Below are positions 1-8,939 of a DNA stretch of 64,000 nt, piece by piece; position 1 is the stretch's first letter; the number at the start of each line of letters is the position of its first letter. A program made the position numbers and the translations under genes. This DNA comes from an uncultured Parabacteroides sp. Its GTDB lineage: Bacteria; Bacteroidota; Bacteroidia; Bacteroidales; Tannerellaceae. The stretch spans positions 46,404 through 110,403 of the forward strand of contig NZ_CABUOD010000013.1 of the NCBI RefSeq assembly GCF_902493135.1, read 5' to 3'. A model generated the notes under the pieces. It was not told the DNA's origin, did not search any database, and saw only the letters and a list, made by a program, of their open reading frames with translations.

Positions 1-812
1 ATACTTTCGGCACCGCGTATTTTTGCAAAGGCGAACATCGTGTTGATGACAGGATCGGGCGTGTCTAAGACCAGCTTGTCCCAAAATCCGGCAATCAACG
101 CTTGGCGGGCCTGCAATTCCTGCTCTATGTCGAAAGCCTGTTCATTTTCATCCTTCTTATATCCGGCGAAGGTCGCGCTGAAGGTCAACTCCTCGCCCGG
201 TTGCAACTGGCGGGCCGCTTGTCCGTTGATAGTCGCAACCAGCTTGTAGCTACCCTCCACTCCTTTCGCAGGATCCGTCCCGATCACCGAACGGGAAGAA
301 GGAATTTCCACCGACACGACGGATTCGCCTGTATTCCGTAAAATATATTTTTCACAAAAAGCAGGATTCTTGGTGGAAGGGAACAGGATGCGGGTTAGGC
401 CGAGCTTGCCTTTGCGGGGAAGCACATATTCGCTCTGCACGACCATCGTGCCGTTCAACGTGACCTCTTTTACTTTTTCGTTCAGCAACGACTGTCCGTT
501 TACTTCGACCATATCCGTCACGTCCCAGGCAAAACGGCGCATCAGGCTGGCATGCGTATTGTTCGGGATCGTGCGGAGCATCGGCCATACCAGACTCCTG
601 TTCAGCAGAAAAGCCCCGTTCGCATCGACTCCGTAACGCAGGACGGTCGAAACTTTCAACCCGCTCATTTCGAGATGGTCTTCATGCGGGACGCGCCCGT
701 CTATCTGCCAGGTAATACCACCGGCAGGATTAATGACCCAACGATCGGCTGCCGAAACGGAAAGGCAACTGATCCATAAAAGAGATAAAAGGCAATAAAT
801 CTGTTTTTTCAT
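1..812 (-). CDS. Secreted glycosidase-like protein, 3' end beyond the window (partial)
   Basis: The reading frame opens at an ATG read from 812 down to 810 and stays open to the left edge, giving about 270 visible residues. It begins with a signal peptide (MKKQIYCLLSLLWIS then a small-residue cleavage zone ending SVSAA). The visible part looks like the N-terminal beta-sandwich of a two-domain glycosidase. The last residues (DTPDPVINTMFAFAKIRGAES) resemble the entry into an (alpha/alpha)6 toroid as in rhamnosidase-like and related families; this is family-level pattern recognition, not a motif proof. It lies 71 bp downstream of an ECF sigma factor gene on the same strand and may be co-transcribed with it. 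The catalytic part is outside the window, so the substrate cannot be judged. Confidence 0.7.
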   Translation of the reverse strand, partial: MKKQIYCLLSLLWISCLSVSAADRWVINPAGGITWQIDGRVPHEDHLEMSGLKVSTVLRYGVDANGAFLLNRSLVWPMLRTIPNNTHASLMRRFAWDVTDMVEVNGQSLLNEKVKEVTLNGTMVVQSEYVLPRKGKLGLTRILFPSTKNPAFCEKYILRNTGESVVSVEIPSSRSVIGTDPAKGVEGSYKLVATINGQAARQLQPGEELTFSATFAGYKKDENEQAFDIEQELQARQALIAGFWDKLVLDTPDPVINTMFAFAKIRGAES

Positions 813-883
813 GTTATTTAATTGATAATGTGTTTTTCAAACTTCCTATAATAATAAGCACTTCAAACGGAGAACCCCCTAAA

Positions 884-1438
884 TCATATGAACAACAGGA
901 TGGTCATATAATCCTTCAACTGCACCTTTAAGATCCTCAATGCTTTGGAAATATGGAACTCCACGCTCTTGACGGAGAGCGAAAAATGGGCGGCGATTTC
1001 CGGATAGGTTTTATTTTCATAGCGGCTCATGATAAAGATCCGGCGGGTCTTGTCGGACATCATCGCCAAGGCCTCATCGACGAGACGTCCGGCTTCCGAA
1101 CTGAAGATTTCCTGCGGATCGCAGGCTTCAAGGGTGGCGATCCGCAGGTCGTTCACCCGCTGCTGGTGTTCCTGGATGCGTTGTTCCACATCCTCGCGGA
1201 CACGAAGATGGCGAAGGTAGTTCAGGCATTTATGTTTGATCGCTTCCAAGATATAGGCAGGGATATTCGAATCGGATGCAAGCGCGTGGCGGTTTTCCCA
1301 GTAATACATGATCCCCTCGACAGCAATATCTTCCGCTGCCGCTTCATCTTGTGTGTACGTATTGGCGAAACGCACAAACAATCCGTGATAATCGGCAAAC
1401 AATTTGTTAAAAGCTTTTATCTCCGAGGTAGTTTCCAT
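884..1438 (-). CDS. ECF-type RNA polymerase sigma-70 factor
   Basis: 184 residues, the usual length for an ECF sigma factor. Region 2 covers about residues 10-75 and includes the helix with NIPAYILEAIKHKCLNYLRH. Region 4 covers about 120-175 and ends in a helix-turn-helix (YPEIAAHFSLSVKSVEFHIS). It would direct RNA polymerase to a small set of promoters, probably carbohydrate genes. No fecR-type anti-sigma gene adjoins it: upstream on the same strand is the GH31 remnant, downstream the partial glycosidase. It may therefore be a survivor of a second, eroded utilisation locus, or its anti-sigma partner may lie elsewhere. The family call is secure; the regulon is unknown. Confidence 0.9.
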   Translation of the reverse strand: METTSEIKAFNKLFADYHGLFVRFANTYTQDEAAAEDIAVEGIMYYWENRHALASDSNIPAYILEAIKHKCLNYLRHLRVREDVEQRIQEHQQRVNDLRIATLEACDPQEIFSSEAGRLVDEALAMMSDKTRRIFIMSRYENKTYPEIAAHFSLSVKSVEFHISKALRILKVQLKDYMTILLFI

Positions 1439-1479
1439 GGTTCCTTTATTCGCGGATAAAGATAATATAAATTTCCTAA

Positions 1480-1519
1480 CAGAAAGTTTCCGGGAAGAGT
1501 GTTTTCCGGAAACTTTCTG
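1480..1519 (-). terminator. Perfect 14-bp inverted repeat, probable terminator
   Basis: CAGAAAGTTTCCGG at 1480-1493 is the exact reverse complement of 1506-1519, with a 12 bp loop. It lies in the gap between the stop of the GH31 remnant (1525) and the start of the sigma gene (1438). There is no clear T-run on the minus side, so attenuation or RNA stabilisation are alternatives. Confidence 0.6.
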
Positions 1520-1524
1520 CGCAT

Positions 1525-2424
1525 TTATCTTATTTTTTCAAACCAAGGAAGGCGTTCCAAAGGAGCCGCCACGTCGATCGTTTTCGGCCCCTTGAACTTT
1601 TTGCCCGTATCGTCCAGCCATACGCCTTTTGGCAACTGCACTTTTCGTGTATTCCCTTTCGTCAGTACCGGAGCAACCAAATATTTGTCGCCCAACATGA
1701 ACTGGTCTTTACAATCGATGAAACCTTGATGCGGGAACGCATATTCCATATGACGGATAATCGGTTCCCCGGTCTTTGCGGCATGATGCGCCTGTTCGAG
1801 GATGTATGCTCCCATCTTTTCATGCAGACGGGCATAATCGCGGCAGATCGCCAGATGTTCCGCATCGAGGATACGCCATGGGGCTACCGAAAACTGCATC
1901 ATCGGCATCAAGGCGTGTACCTGGCAGGAACGGACAATCAATTCCTGGTCGAGCTTCGTCTGATCTACCCCCAAGAATGAAGCGAACTGTCCGCCGCCGA
2001 TCATATCCGGGCAGGCGTATGCATAGCCCAACAGGCCGGCAGCCATCATGTCGGGTATCAGCAGACCGACTGCTTTCCAGGAGTAATCCTTGTCACCGAG
2101 GCGTTGGACCAATGCTTCGCCGCCCATCTTCCATCCGGCCCGGTATTCATTGAACGGGAAGTCCAACCCGATCTTCGCCCAATACCGGCATATATCGACG
2201 GAGGTAGCCGACTTATCGTAAAACTCCAGTTCCGGGTCGTTATAATGGCCGATGTCACCGGCATCGAACTTAAAGCCATCCGCCCCGTATTTCTCCTGCA
2301 TGCCGCGCAACTGTTGTTTCAGATGTCCGGCAGCCGCCGGATTACTCAGGTCATAGCAGGCGCTATAGCCGTTCCACCAAGAGTAATCCGTGCCTAAAAG
2401 AAAGTACAACAGGAATTCTCTCAC
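1525..2424 (-). pseudogene. GH31 family glycosidase, N-terminally truncated remnant
   Basis: The 299-residue frame matches the C-terminal half of a GH31 enzyme. It contains the nucleophile motif FKFDAGD (Asp54 here) and the later LGDKDYSW segment where the acid/base Asp of the family lies (about Asp111), then the C-terminal beta domain (GDKYLVAPVL). GH31 proteins are usually about 650-800 residues; the N-terminal sandwich and the first barrel strands are absent. Only 12 bp separate its first possible codon (a GTG at 2424) from the stop of the GH89 gene, so the missing half is not encoded nearby. No signal peptide is present. I infer a deletion that removed the 5' half; a functional short protein is unlikely because the barrel would be incomplete. 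Confidence 0.8.
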
Positions 2425-2436
2425 GACAATAAATCA

Positions 2437-4593
2437 TCAGTTACCGAATATTTCGGCAAATATACGTTTTACAGTTGGAATGCAATCACCATCCGGCTGG
2501 TTGGAGTAAGGACTTGTCTGCCTTGTCCAGGGTTCCTCGATCGCATAGAAGTCGATCTTTGCCGGAGTTTTACCCTCCAAAAGCCGTGTCTGATAGTCGA
2601 ACCAGGTCTTCCAACGCATATAATAGAAATCTTTCAGGATACCGTTCCATTCACGATGGGCATAATCACGCAAGCCGCCTTCGTCGGCCGCCAACCGGTT
2701 GCCCCAGGTCGTGATCTGCACACGGGCGTTCCATTCGTACAAGTCCTTTTCTTCGGGGGTATTTCCCAGACTGCGGGCCCGGCCAATCCAGGTTCCGACC
2801 CTGAACTCCGGGCGTGTTCCGAGCAATTCGTCCTGCAACAGGATCAGGCGCAGGAAACGGTCGGCGGCATCCTTATACAAAACCTTGTCGCCGGCGGCGA
2901 AGGCCGCTTCCACGACTTTTTCCGTCAGACGTCCTTTCTCGGCGATTGCCTGGCGGACGATATCGACCAGATCATACTCGAAATTATTGTTTCCCTTGAA
3001 CTGATCGGCAACAGACACCATCATGGCGGCGGCACGGATCACATCGTTCGGATCGTAATAATCTTCCATTTCCGACCAGCTCGAAACCAGATACGGATGA
3101 TCGGTAGGACGGGCACAGAACACGGACTCATGGGTTCCCTGCTGCGTATTCGCGTCCGGACAATTATAGATGGAATTGCTCAACAGGACCCATGCATCCT
3201 CAACAGCCGGATCGCTCTTTCCGTAACGGGCCGCCGTGTAGGCTTTCAACCACTGATCTTTATCGAAACGCTGCGAGCGCCAAGGCAGTTCGGTCAACAG
3301 TTCGAACATCACCGGGTTGTTTTCGCTTCCTTCCATCGTCATGCCGACCCCTTTCAGCGTCGTGCCGAAGGGGCTTTCCTTTGCCTTATAGAATTCGTCG
3401 ATCACATGTTTCATCTTCCCGTGCAACCCGACGTTCCCTCCATAGTTCAACAACATGCAGTAAATCCAGTCGTGCTGCCCGAAACCATCCTTCCGATACC
3501 AGGTAGAGGCCGGATCCCCCCACTGCGGACGGCTTTCCGCAAACAAATCCAACACGATCAGATCACCGGCTTTTAAATTCTCGATCATCCGGGGACGCGG
3601 GTTCGCCTGCCAGGCCTGCGCCACCCAAACGGCTTCCGGATTGTTCTTTTTCATCGCCTGCATAATCGCTTTGCCGGCCGCATCCAGATCCACGCCGGCC
3701 ACACTCCCGCCTTCATGGAACGGGTCCATGCTGTAATAGTTCGCTTTGCCGTACAACTTATTCATCTCCTTATAATATAAGGAAGCAATCTCCTGGAACC
3801 GAGGGTCGGTCGGCTGCAAAAATGCCGGACGGCGATATCCGCACCACAAACCCGGATCGGAGACATTCAAGCCTAACTTTTCTTTTGCGTTATGGGGAAC
3901 CATCCCGGAGTATCCGGGGAAAACCGGCTCGATACCGTACTCACGCATCCGCTTCACGATCTGTTTCTGCAAAGCGACCTGCTGCCCGTACCAACTGTCC
4001 GGATTCGGACCGCCCCAGCCTTCCAGGTTGTTCATCAGCCACCAGGCCTGGAAACCGGGACCGGCTACAAACTCGTCGATCTCCTCCTTCGTATAGCCCA
4101 ACTTGCTCAATACATTGTACCAGACACCATCCGTCCCGACCATCGCCAACGGCAGGTTGATCCCGTGCAACGCCATCCAGTCGATCTCTTTCTCCCAACG
4201 CGCCCAATCCCAGAAAGCCATCGTATAGGAAAACGTACAATAGTTGAAGTCATAACGGTATTTCATATCCGTCTCATGACGTTCCTTCTGCTTCACGGCG
4301 GGCAGGACTTCGGGCAACTCCGCCTGCATGCCGTTCCAGGAAAGATGAATCCCAGCATAATATTTCAGATACCAGTTCAACCCGGAAGCGATACTCACAT
4401 AATTGTTTCCACGGATCACCACCTTGTCGCCTTTCTGGTCGAGTTCGAAGAAATCGGCAGGCGATTTTACCTGTTCAATCACAAATTTACGCGATGCACC
4501 TTTGTCGATACGTTCCAGCAACCCTTCGATAGGGGAAGCCGCCTTAACGGCAAGCGCAACCAGCAGCAAGCCGAGGATATGGATGATTTTCAT
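2437..4593 (-). CDS. Alpha-N-acetylglucosaminidase, GH89 (NAGLU-like)
   Basis: 718 residues with an N-terminal signal peptide (hydrophobic run to about residue 19, ending VKAA). Residues 20-100 form the small N-terminal domain, followed by the NAGLU TIM-barrel with characteristic segments such as DFNYCTFSYTMAFWDWARWE, MALHGINLPLAMVGTDGVWY and GFQAWWLMNNLEGWGGPNP, and then the helical C-terminal domain. Family members remove terminal alpha-linked GlcNAc, for example from heparan sulfate or from mucin GlcNAc-alpha-1,4-Gal caps. The start overlaps the stop of the upstream DUF4874/DUF4832 gene by 4 bp (ATGA), so the two are translationally coupled. Its position in the Sus-type locus suggests a periplasmic exo-enzyme. 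Family call is very secure; the natural glycan is inferred. Confidence 0.95.
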   Translation of the reverse strand: MKIIHILGLLLVALAVKAASPIEGLLERIDKGASRKFVIEQVKSPADFFELDQKGDKVVIRGNNYVSIASGLNWYLKYYAGIHLSWNGMQAELPEVLPAVKQKERHETDMKYRYDFNYCTFSYTMAFWDWARWEKEIDWMALHGINLPLAMVGTDGVWYNVLSKLGYTKEEIDEFVAGPGFQAWWLMNNLEGWGGPNPDSWYGQQVALQKQIVKRMREYGIEPVFPGYSGMVPHNAKEKLGLNVSDPGLWCGYRRPAFLQPTDPRFQEIASLYYKEMNKLYGKANYYSMDPFHEGGSVAGVDLDAAGKAIMQAMKKNNPEAVWVAQAWQANPRPRMIENLKAGDLIVLDLFAESRPQWGDPASTWYRKDGFGQHDWIYCMLLNYGGNVGLHGKMKHVIDEFYKAKESPFGTTLKGVGMTMEGSENNPVMFELLTELPWRSQRFDKDQWLKAYTAARYGKSDPAVEDAWVLLSNSIYNCPDANTQQGTHESVFCARPTDHPYLVSSWSEMEDYYDPNDVIRAAAMMVSVADQFKGNNNFEYDLVDIVRQAIAEKGRLTEKVVEAAFAAGDKVLYKDAADRFLRLILLQDELLGTRPEFRVGTWIGRARSLGNTPEEKDLYEWNARVQITTWGNRLAADEGGLRDYAHREWNGILKDFYYMRWKTWFDYQTRLLEGKTPAKIDFYAIEEPWTRQTSPYSNQPDGDCIPTVKRIFAEIFGN

Positions 4594-6161
4594 TTGATAG
4601 AGATTTTATTCATTAAGATATTGACACCATACTTTCCGTCAGGCGACACCCACCATTGCGTATCGCCATTCGCGCAACGGATCGCGCAACGGTTATCATA
4701 CTGCAGACGAGCGGAACCGTCCGGAATCCATAGGCCGAGGCGGTACGTCCCTTTTTCCAGGTCTGCCGGAATTTGCAGATCGGTCGAAATTGTATGCAGC
4801 AACGGAGTACATGCGCTATCACCCGGCTCATACGGTTGCCAGTCGTTCACATCCGCATCGGTCAAGGCGGCATGGCAGACCTTGCCAGACTCGTCGATCA
4901 GGACCAAATAGACCGGATGTTCGTTAAACAAGGTCGAGAATCCCCGGTTTACCAAAGATATCTCGACCGGATTAGCCTGCCCGGCAAGCAAAGTCGCCGG
5001 AGCCGTCATCTCCTGCAACTCGATACGGTAACCGAGGTGGTCCCGGATATAATCGAATACGTTCCGTTCTGCCACAGAACCGTCTTTCCTGGTGAAATAT
5101 CCGTCCGATACCGGCATCTTGTTTTCCCGCAGGAATTCTACGGAAACAGGGGTTTCCTTCCAATACATCATGGAATACTTCTCTTTCGTATTCTTTTCTT
5201 TATAGTTATGGGTCGCACTAAGCGAAGTGAAATGTTGCAGGAACAGGCGCCGTGCCGTCTGCAATCCGTCGATCACCCATCCGGCTTCGGGATTATCAGG
5301 GTCCTCATTCATGCTCCAGGTCCCCCAGGGCAGTTCCCCGTCGACCGGAAGATAAGGAGACTCACGCACAATTTGTTCATAAGCCGGCGTGCCTTCGGAC
5401 ATTTCACCATCCCAGCGATGTTGCTTGATCACAATAAAATCATCGTGAAAAGAGACACGCTTATAATCATCCGAAACCGGATCCAACAAGTTCTTATATT
5501 CGGGAACCCGTATCTGGACAGCCCGCCCTTCCGGTGCCATCCGGCAGATGTGTTGCAAAACAGTCCGTTTCGTCTCGTCCGACTTCTCCAAGCCGTGAAA
5601 AGAACTGTGCCATTCTCCCCAAGCGCCGATCATACCTGCTTGCACGACCTGGATCACATCTTTATTCTTTTCGAGAAAAGGCCGGAGCTGTTCCGTATGA
5701 CGGACGATATCTTCCAACGTCGGCCCCGTTGCCGCCCTTCCCATAAATTGGGTTTCGTAGGCAAAACGGAGCACTGCTTTCTTGCCAAGTTCACGCAGTT
5801 TATCAAGAAAAATATTCATCGTCCGGAAATCCGCCTCTGTCAAATCCTTTCCGACTGCTCCCGTCAGATAGAAATAGGTCTGAACCAGGGAAACACTGTC
5901 GGATGCATAAAGTTCGGACTGCTCTTCCAGATAGGAGGTGATATCAGGATATTCTTCGGGAGCCCAGACATAGTTCTTTTCCGTTACATCCAGCGCCACT
6001 TCAAGACGGAACCCTCTTTCGGGATTATACAGTCCTTCCATACCTGCCGGATCATCCGCATAAATGCCCCGGAAAGTACGATGCTGCACACCGGAGTTGC
6101 AAGAGGTGAAATACCCAAGTGCCAATGCGATAGCCAGAGCCAAGGTCACTATGTTCTTCAT
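4590..6161 (-). CDS. DUF4874/DUF4832 domain lipoprotein, glycosidase-like
   Basis: 523 residues. The N-terminus is a lipoprotein signal (LGYFTSCNS, Cys about 21). Residues about 40-220 match the DUF4874 pattern (LYNPERGFRLE, then LVQTYFYLTGAVGKDLTEAD and KKAVLRFAYE), which reads like the strands of a TIM barrel. The segment MIGAWGEWHSS near residue 180 carries a conserved Glu in a context like a glycosidase acid/base. DUF4832 follows to about residue 480 with a beta-sandwich end. No enzyme activity is established for these domains as far as I know. The gene sits between GH16 and GH89 and is coupled to GH89, so a role in the same glycan pathway is likely. Confidence 0.85.
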   Translation of the reverse strand: MKNIVTLALAIALALGYFTSCNSGVQHRTFRGIYADDPAGMEGLYNPERGFRLEVALDVTEKNYVWAPEEYPDITSYLEEQSELYASDSVSLVQTYFYLTGAVGKDLTEADFRTMNIFLDKLRELGKKAVLRFAYETQFMGRAATGPTLEDIVRHTEQLRPFLEKNKDVIQVVQAGMIGAWGEWHSSFHGLEKSDETKRTVLQHICRMAPEGRAVQIRVPEYKNLLDPVSDDYKRVSFHDDFIVIKQHRWDGEMSEGTPAYEQIVRESPYLPVDGELPWGTWSMNEDPDNPEAGWVIDGLQTARRLFLQHFTSLSATHNYKEKNTKEKYSMMYWKETPVSVEFLRENKMPVSDGYFTRKDGSVAERNVFDYIRDHLGYRIELQEMTAPATLLAGQANPVEISLVNRGFSTLFNEHPVYLVLIDESGKVCHAALTDADVNDWQPYEPGDSACTPLLHTISTDLQIPADLEKGTYRLGLWIPDGSARLQYDNRCAIRCANGDTQWWVSPDGKYGVNILMNKISIK

Positions 6162-6162
6162 A

Positions 6163-7350
6163 TCAATCGTTTTTAGTTGTTGTTATAATCAATGTTGCTT
6201 CCTGCCCTTTCAGCAAATCATCCGACAGGCCGGTGATCTTTCCGTTCACGATAACCGTCCCGGCATCCTGAATCCGGCGAAAGGCAGTATCGCTCAACGG
6301 TTCCCATTCCACGAACTGCTGTGTTACCGTCCCGTCGTTATAATGCACGTTCACAAACGAAGGCGTGTACAACAATTCGCGTGTCACATGTCCGTCAATA
6401 TCGCGCAAGGTAGCTTTTCCTTCGGATACCTGCAAGCGGGCAGGCTCGATTGCAGTAATACGCAGTTCATTTTCCGGTACCGCCTGACAGCTGTCGGGTA
6501 TCTTCTTGTACATGCGGATATAGTCGATATCGAAACTCTTCGGATACGGGACAGAGGGATCGTACGTCCCTGTCCAGCCGTTCTTCGCTTTCCGATTGTC
6601 ATAGAAAGAGATAATCTGGATCAGCGGATACGTGATCGCCGCCTTATGCGTCATCACCTGTATGCCATCCACATAAACGGTTACGCCTTCCGGTGTCCAG
6701 TCGAAGCCATATACATGAAACTCATCCGCCAACTTCTTATTGGCAAACCAGGGATGTTCCGTATGATATCGGATCGTCGAGTCTTTCCAGCTATGCACGG
6801 TCGACCAGATGCGATCCACATCCGTTCCCAATATTTCAAAGATGTCGATCTCGCAACTCTGGTTCGGATCATCCTCAAAGCCGATCAGCCACCAAGCACA
6901 ATGCACACCGCCTCCGGCCTGCATCTTCGCCCGCATTTCATAATAACCATACTGGTTGATCTGCGTAGCTTCGGTCTTAATCCGGTGAAGCGCCTTTCTT
7001 TCCGGGTCATAATGATGCATGCCTGTACGGCTGGCACTCATAAAGCCCGATATATACATCCCTTTATCAAACTCGTTCTTCGAATCCCGATCGATCGTCA
7101 GCCGGATCACGCCGTCTTTCATTTCGTATGTCGGTGTACAGACAGTCCGGTCTTTCGGCCAGGAAGGCAGATACTCCGGAATCCATTTCGCCCGGTCGAT
7201 CTCTTTCCCCTCGAACTCATCGTGAAAGATCAAACGGTATCCCTCTTTTTCCAACGGGCTGGCGGGATAATCCTGCGCCTGTATGTTTTGTAAGTTACCC
7301 TGCAAAAGGAAACAGGCAAAAAGTGTACTGAATATATATTTGTTACTCAT
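6163..7350 (-). CDS. Glycoside hydrolase family 16, secreted
   Basis: 395 residues with a signal peptide ending near residue 25 (NIQAQ). The GH16 jelly-roll spans about residues 35-280 and has the family motif EIDIFE at 167-172, giving Glu167 as nucleophile, Asp169 as helper and Glu172 as acid/base. Aromatic residues around HCAWWLIGFED line the expected cleft. A C-terminal domain of about 100 residues (from ELRITAIEPARLQV) looks Ig-like. GH16 includes endo-beta-galactosidases, laminarinases, agarases and porphyranases; the subfamily cannot be fixed by eye. Neighbouring GH89 makes an O-glycan or host-glycan endo-enzyme plausible. The stop is 1 bp from the next start (6161), so the genes form an operon. 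Confidence 0.92.
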   Translation of the reverse strand: MSNKYIFSTLFACFLLQGNLQNIQAQDYPASPLEKEGYRLIFHDEFEGKEIDRAKWIPEYLPSWPKDRTVCTPTYEMKDGVIRLTIDRDSKNEFDKGMYISGFMSASRTGMHHYDPERKALHRIKTEATQINQYGYYEMRAKMQAGGGVHCAWWLIGFEDDPNQSCEIDIFEILGTDVDRIWSTVHSWKDSTIRYHTEHPWFANKKLADEFHVYGFDWTPEGVTVYVDGIQVMTHKAAITYPLIQIISFYDNRKAKNGWTGTYDPSVPYPKSFDIDYIRMYKKIPDSCQAVPENELRITAIEPARLQVSEGKATLRDIDGHVTRELLYTPSFVNVHYNDGTVTQQFVEWEPLSDTAFRRIQDAGTVIVNGKITGLSDDLLKGQEATLIITTTKND

Positions 7351-7375
7351 GATATTTACGTGTTAACAGAGAGAA

Positions 7376-7402
7376 AAAAGGCCGCAATAAAGCGGCCCTT
7401 TC
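7376..7402 (-). terminator. Rho-independent terminator/attenuator after susD
   Basis: GGCCGC at 7380-7385 pairs with GCGGCC at 7392-7397 over a 6 bp loop. On the minus strand the stem is followed by a run of six T. It lies between susD and the GH16 gene, so it probably lowers expression of the enzymes relative to susC/susD. Confidence 0.8.
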
Positions 7403-7432
7403 TCTATTAAATATAGACTCTAAAAAATCGGA

Positions 7433-8905
7433 TTAATAACCCGGATTCTGAATGATCTTACCTTTACCTTCATTGATAACGGCCTGAGGCAACGGGAAGA
7501 GAACGAATTCATCTTTAGTAGTCGTACAACCACGGTCTCTTGCGTTCTGGATGAATTGTCCGTGACGGATCAGGTCGGAACGGCGAACGCCTTCCCACCA
7601 TAGTTCATGACCTCTTTCATCCAATATCTTCTGCAAGAAATCGTTTACGCCTTTTATATCACCCATAGCATATGGATTCAGTTTGGCACGCACACGAACC
7701 TGGTTCAACAGATCCAACGCTTCGGAAGTAACGGCATTCCCTTTACGAACGATTGCTTCTGAAAGCAAAGTCAGAACATCCGCATAGCGGTAAACAACCA
7801 GGTCGATCTGGCTACCGTCACCAGTAGATTCAGGGTCTTCGCCATACTTCACTGGCACAGCTCCTGAATAAATAGTACCATGTTTCTTGATATCGGATTC
7901 TTCATTGAAAAGAACACCATCAGTACCTACATATTCACCAACCAAAACAGACAAACGATCGTCATTCTTTTCAAAAGTATGATAGAAAGCCCAAGGCACT
8001 TTGAAACCATCCCATTTCTGGATAGCAGTATTCTGAGTTGGATAGTTGCCCGGCAGTGCATGGTCATGCCACAATTGCAGGGCCGTTCCTCTTTCTTGCG
8101 TACAAGCAAAAATAATCTCTTTATTCCCTTCATTTTCGAGCGTAAAGATATCTGCATATCTGTCCATCAATCCGTAGCCATATTCTGCTTTCATCAATTC
8201 ACGACCGCATTCTTCTGCTTTTGCCCAATTCTTTTCGTGCATGTAGAACTTCATCAGGACTGTATATGCCAGCCCCTTGTCGAAACGTCCGTACTGTGTC
8301 GTACGGGTCGGCAGACCTTTCAGTGATTCTATTAATTCCGTTTCAATGAAGTTTGTCATTTCTTCCTTAGTCGCACGCGGTTCGATGATTTCATCCAACG
8401 GATTTTGTAGATCTTCCAATGTCGGAATTGGAATAGGACCATAGAAATCATACAACATGAAAGCCAGCCATCCACGTCCGAAATGAGCTTCTGAAACCAG
8501 CAAGGCCTTTTTCTCATCGCTCATTTCCACCTTTGAAATACGGTCCAATGTCAGTGTCATTGTTCCTAAATATTTGGCATAATCCGTATAGTTGAGAGTC
8601 GTATAAGAATGGTTCGGAGTCCAGTTGTGAGTCGTCAACGGAATCCAGCTATCATTTACCCAACAACAAACAGCAATATCGGTTGACATATCTCCGATAA
8701 CCTGAAAGCTATGAGCCGTACTGAATACACCGCTATACTCAGCACTACGGAAAGGAGCATAAACACCTCCTACAACAAGTGCTTCCGCATCCTTTTCATT
8801 TGTCGGAAAGAAGTCCGGATTAATCGCGTCGTATCTCTCCGAATCCAAATTAGTACATGAGGCTAATGCGCAGCAGCACATTACTGTATATAATAATTTT
8901 TTCAT
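7433..8905 (-). CDS. SusD/RagB family outer-membrane glycan-binding lipoprotein
   Basis: 490 residues. Lipoprotein signal MKKLLYTVMCCCALASCTN with acylated Cys at 17. The N-terminal helical TPR-like part (FFPTNEKDAEALVVGGVYAP, GRGWLAFMLYDFYGPIPIPT) and the C-terminal SusD segment (ILDERGHELWWEGVRRSDLIRHG, then FPLPQAVINEGKGKIIQNPGY) are typical of the family. It sits at the cell surface as the lid of the SusC transporter and binds the oligosaccharide. The gene follows susC by 34 bp, the normal order, and a terminator hairpin follows it. Confidence 0.96.
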   Translation of the reverse strand: MKKLLYTVMCCCALASCTNLDSERYDAINPDFFPTNEKDAEALVVGGVYAPFRSAEYSGVFSTAHSFQVIGDMSTDIAVCCWVNDSWIPLTTHNWTPNHSYTTLNYTDYAKYLGTMTLTLDRISKVEMSDEKKALLVSEAHFGRGWLAFMLYDFYGPIPIPTLEDLQNPLDEIIEPRATKEEMTNFIETELIESLKGLPTRTTQYGRFDKGLAYTVLMKFYMHEKNWAKAEECGRELMKAEYGYGLMDRYADIFTLENEGNKEIIFACTQERGTALQLWHDHALPGNYPTQNTAIQKWDGFKVPWAFYHTFEKNDDRLSVLVGEYVGTDGVLFNEESDIKKHGTIYSGAVPVKYGEDPESTGDGSQIDLVVYRYADVLTLLSEAIVRKGNAVTSEALDLLNQVRVRAKLNPYAMGDIKGVNDFLQKILDERGHELWWEGVRRSDLIRHGQFIQNARDRGCTTTKDEFVLFPLPQAVINEGKGKIIQNPGY

Positions 8906-8939
8906 GACTTTATCTTTATATTTTTATCTGTTTATACTA

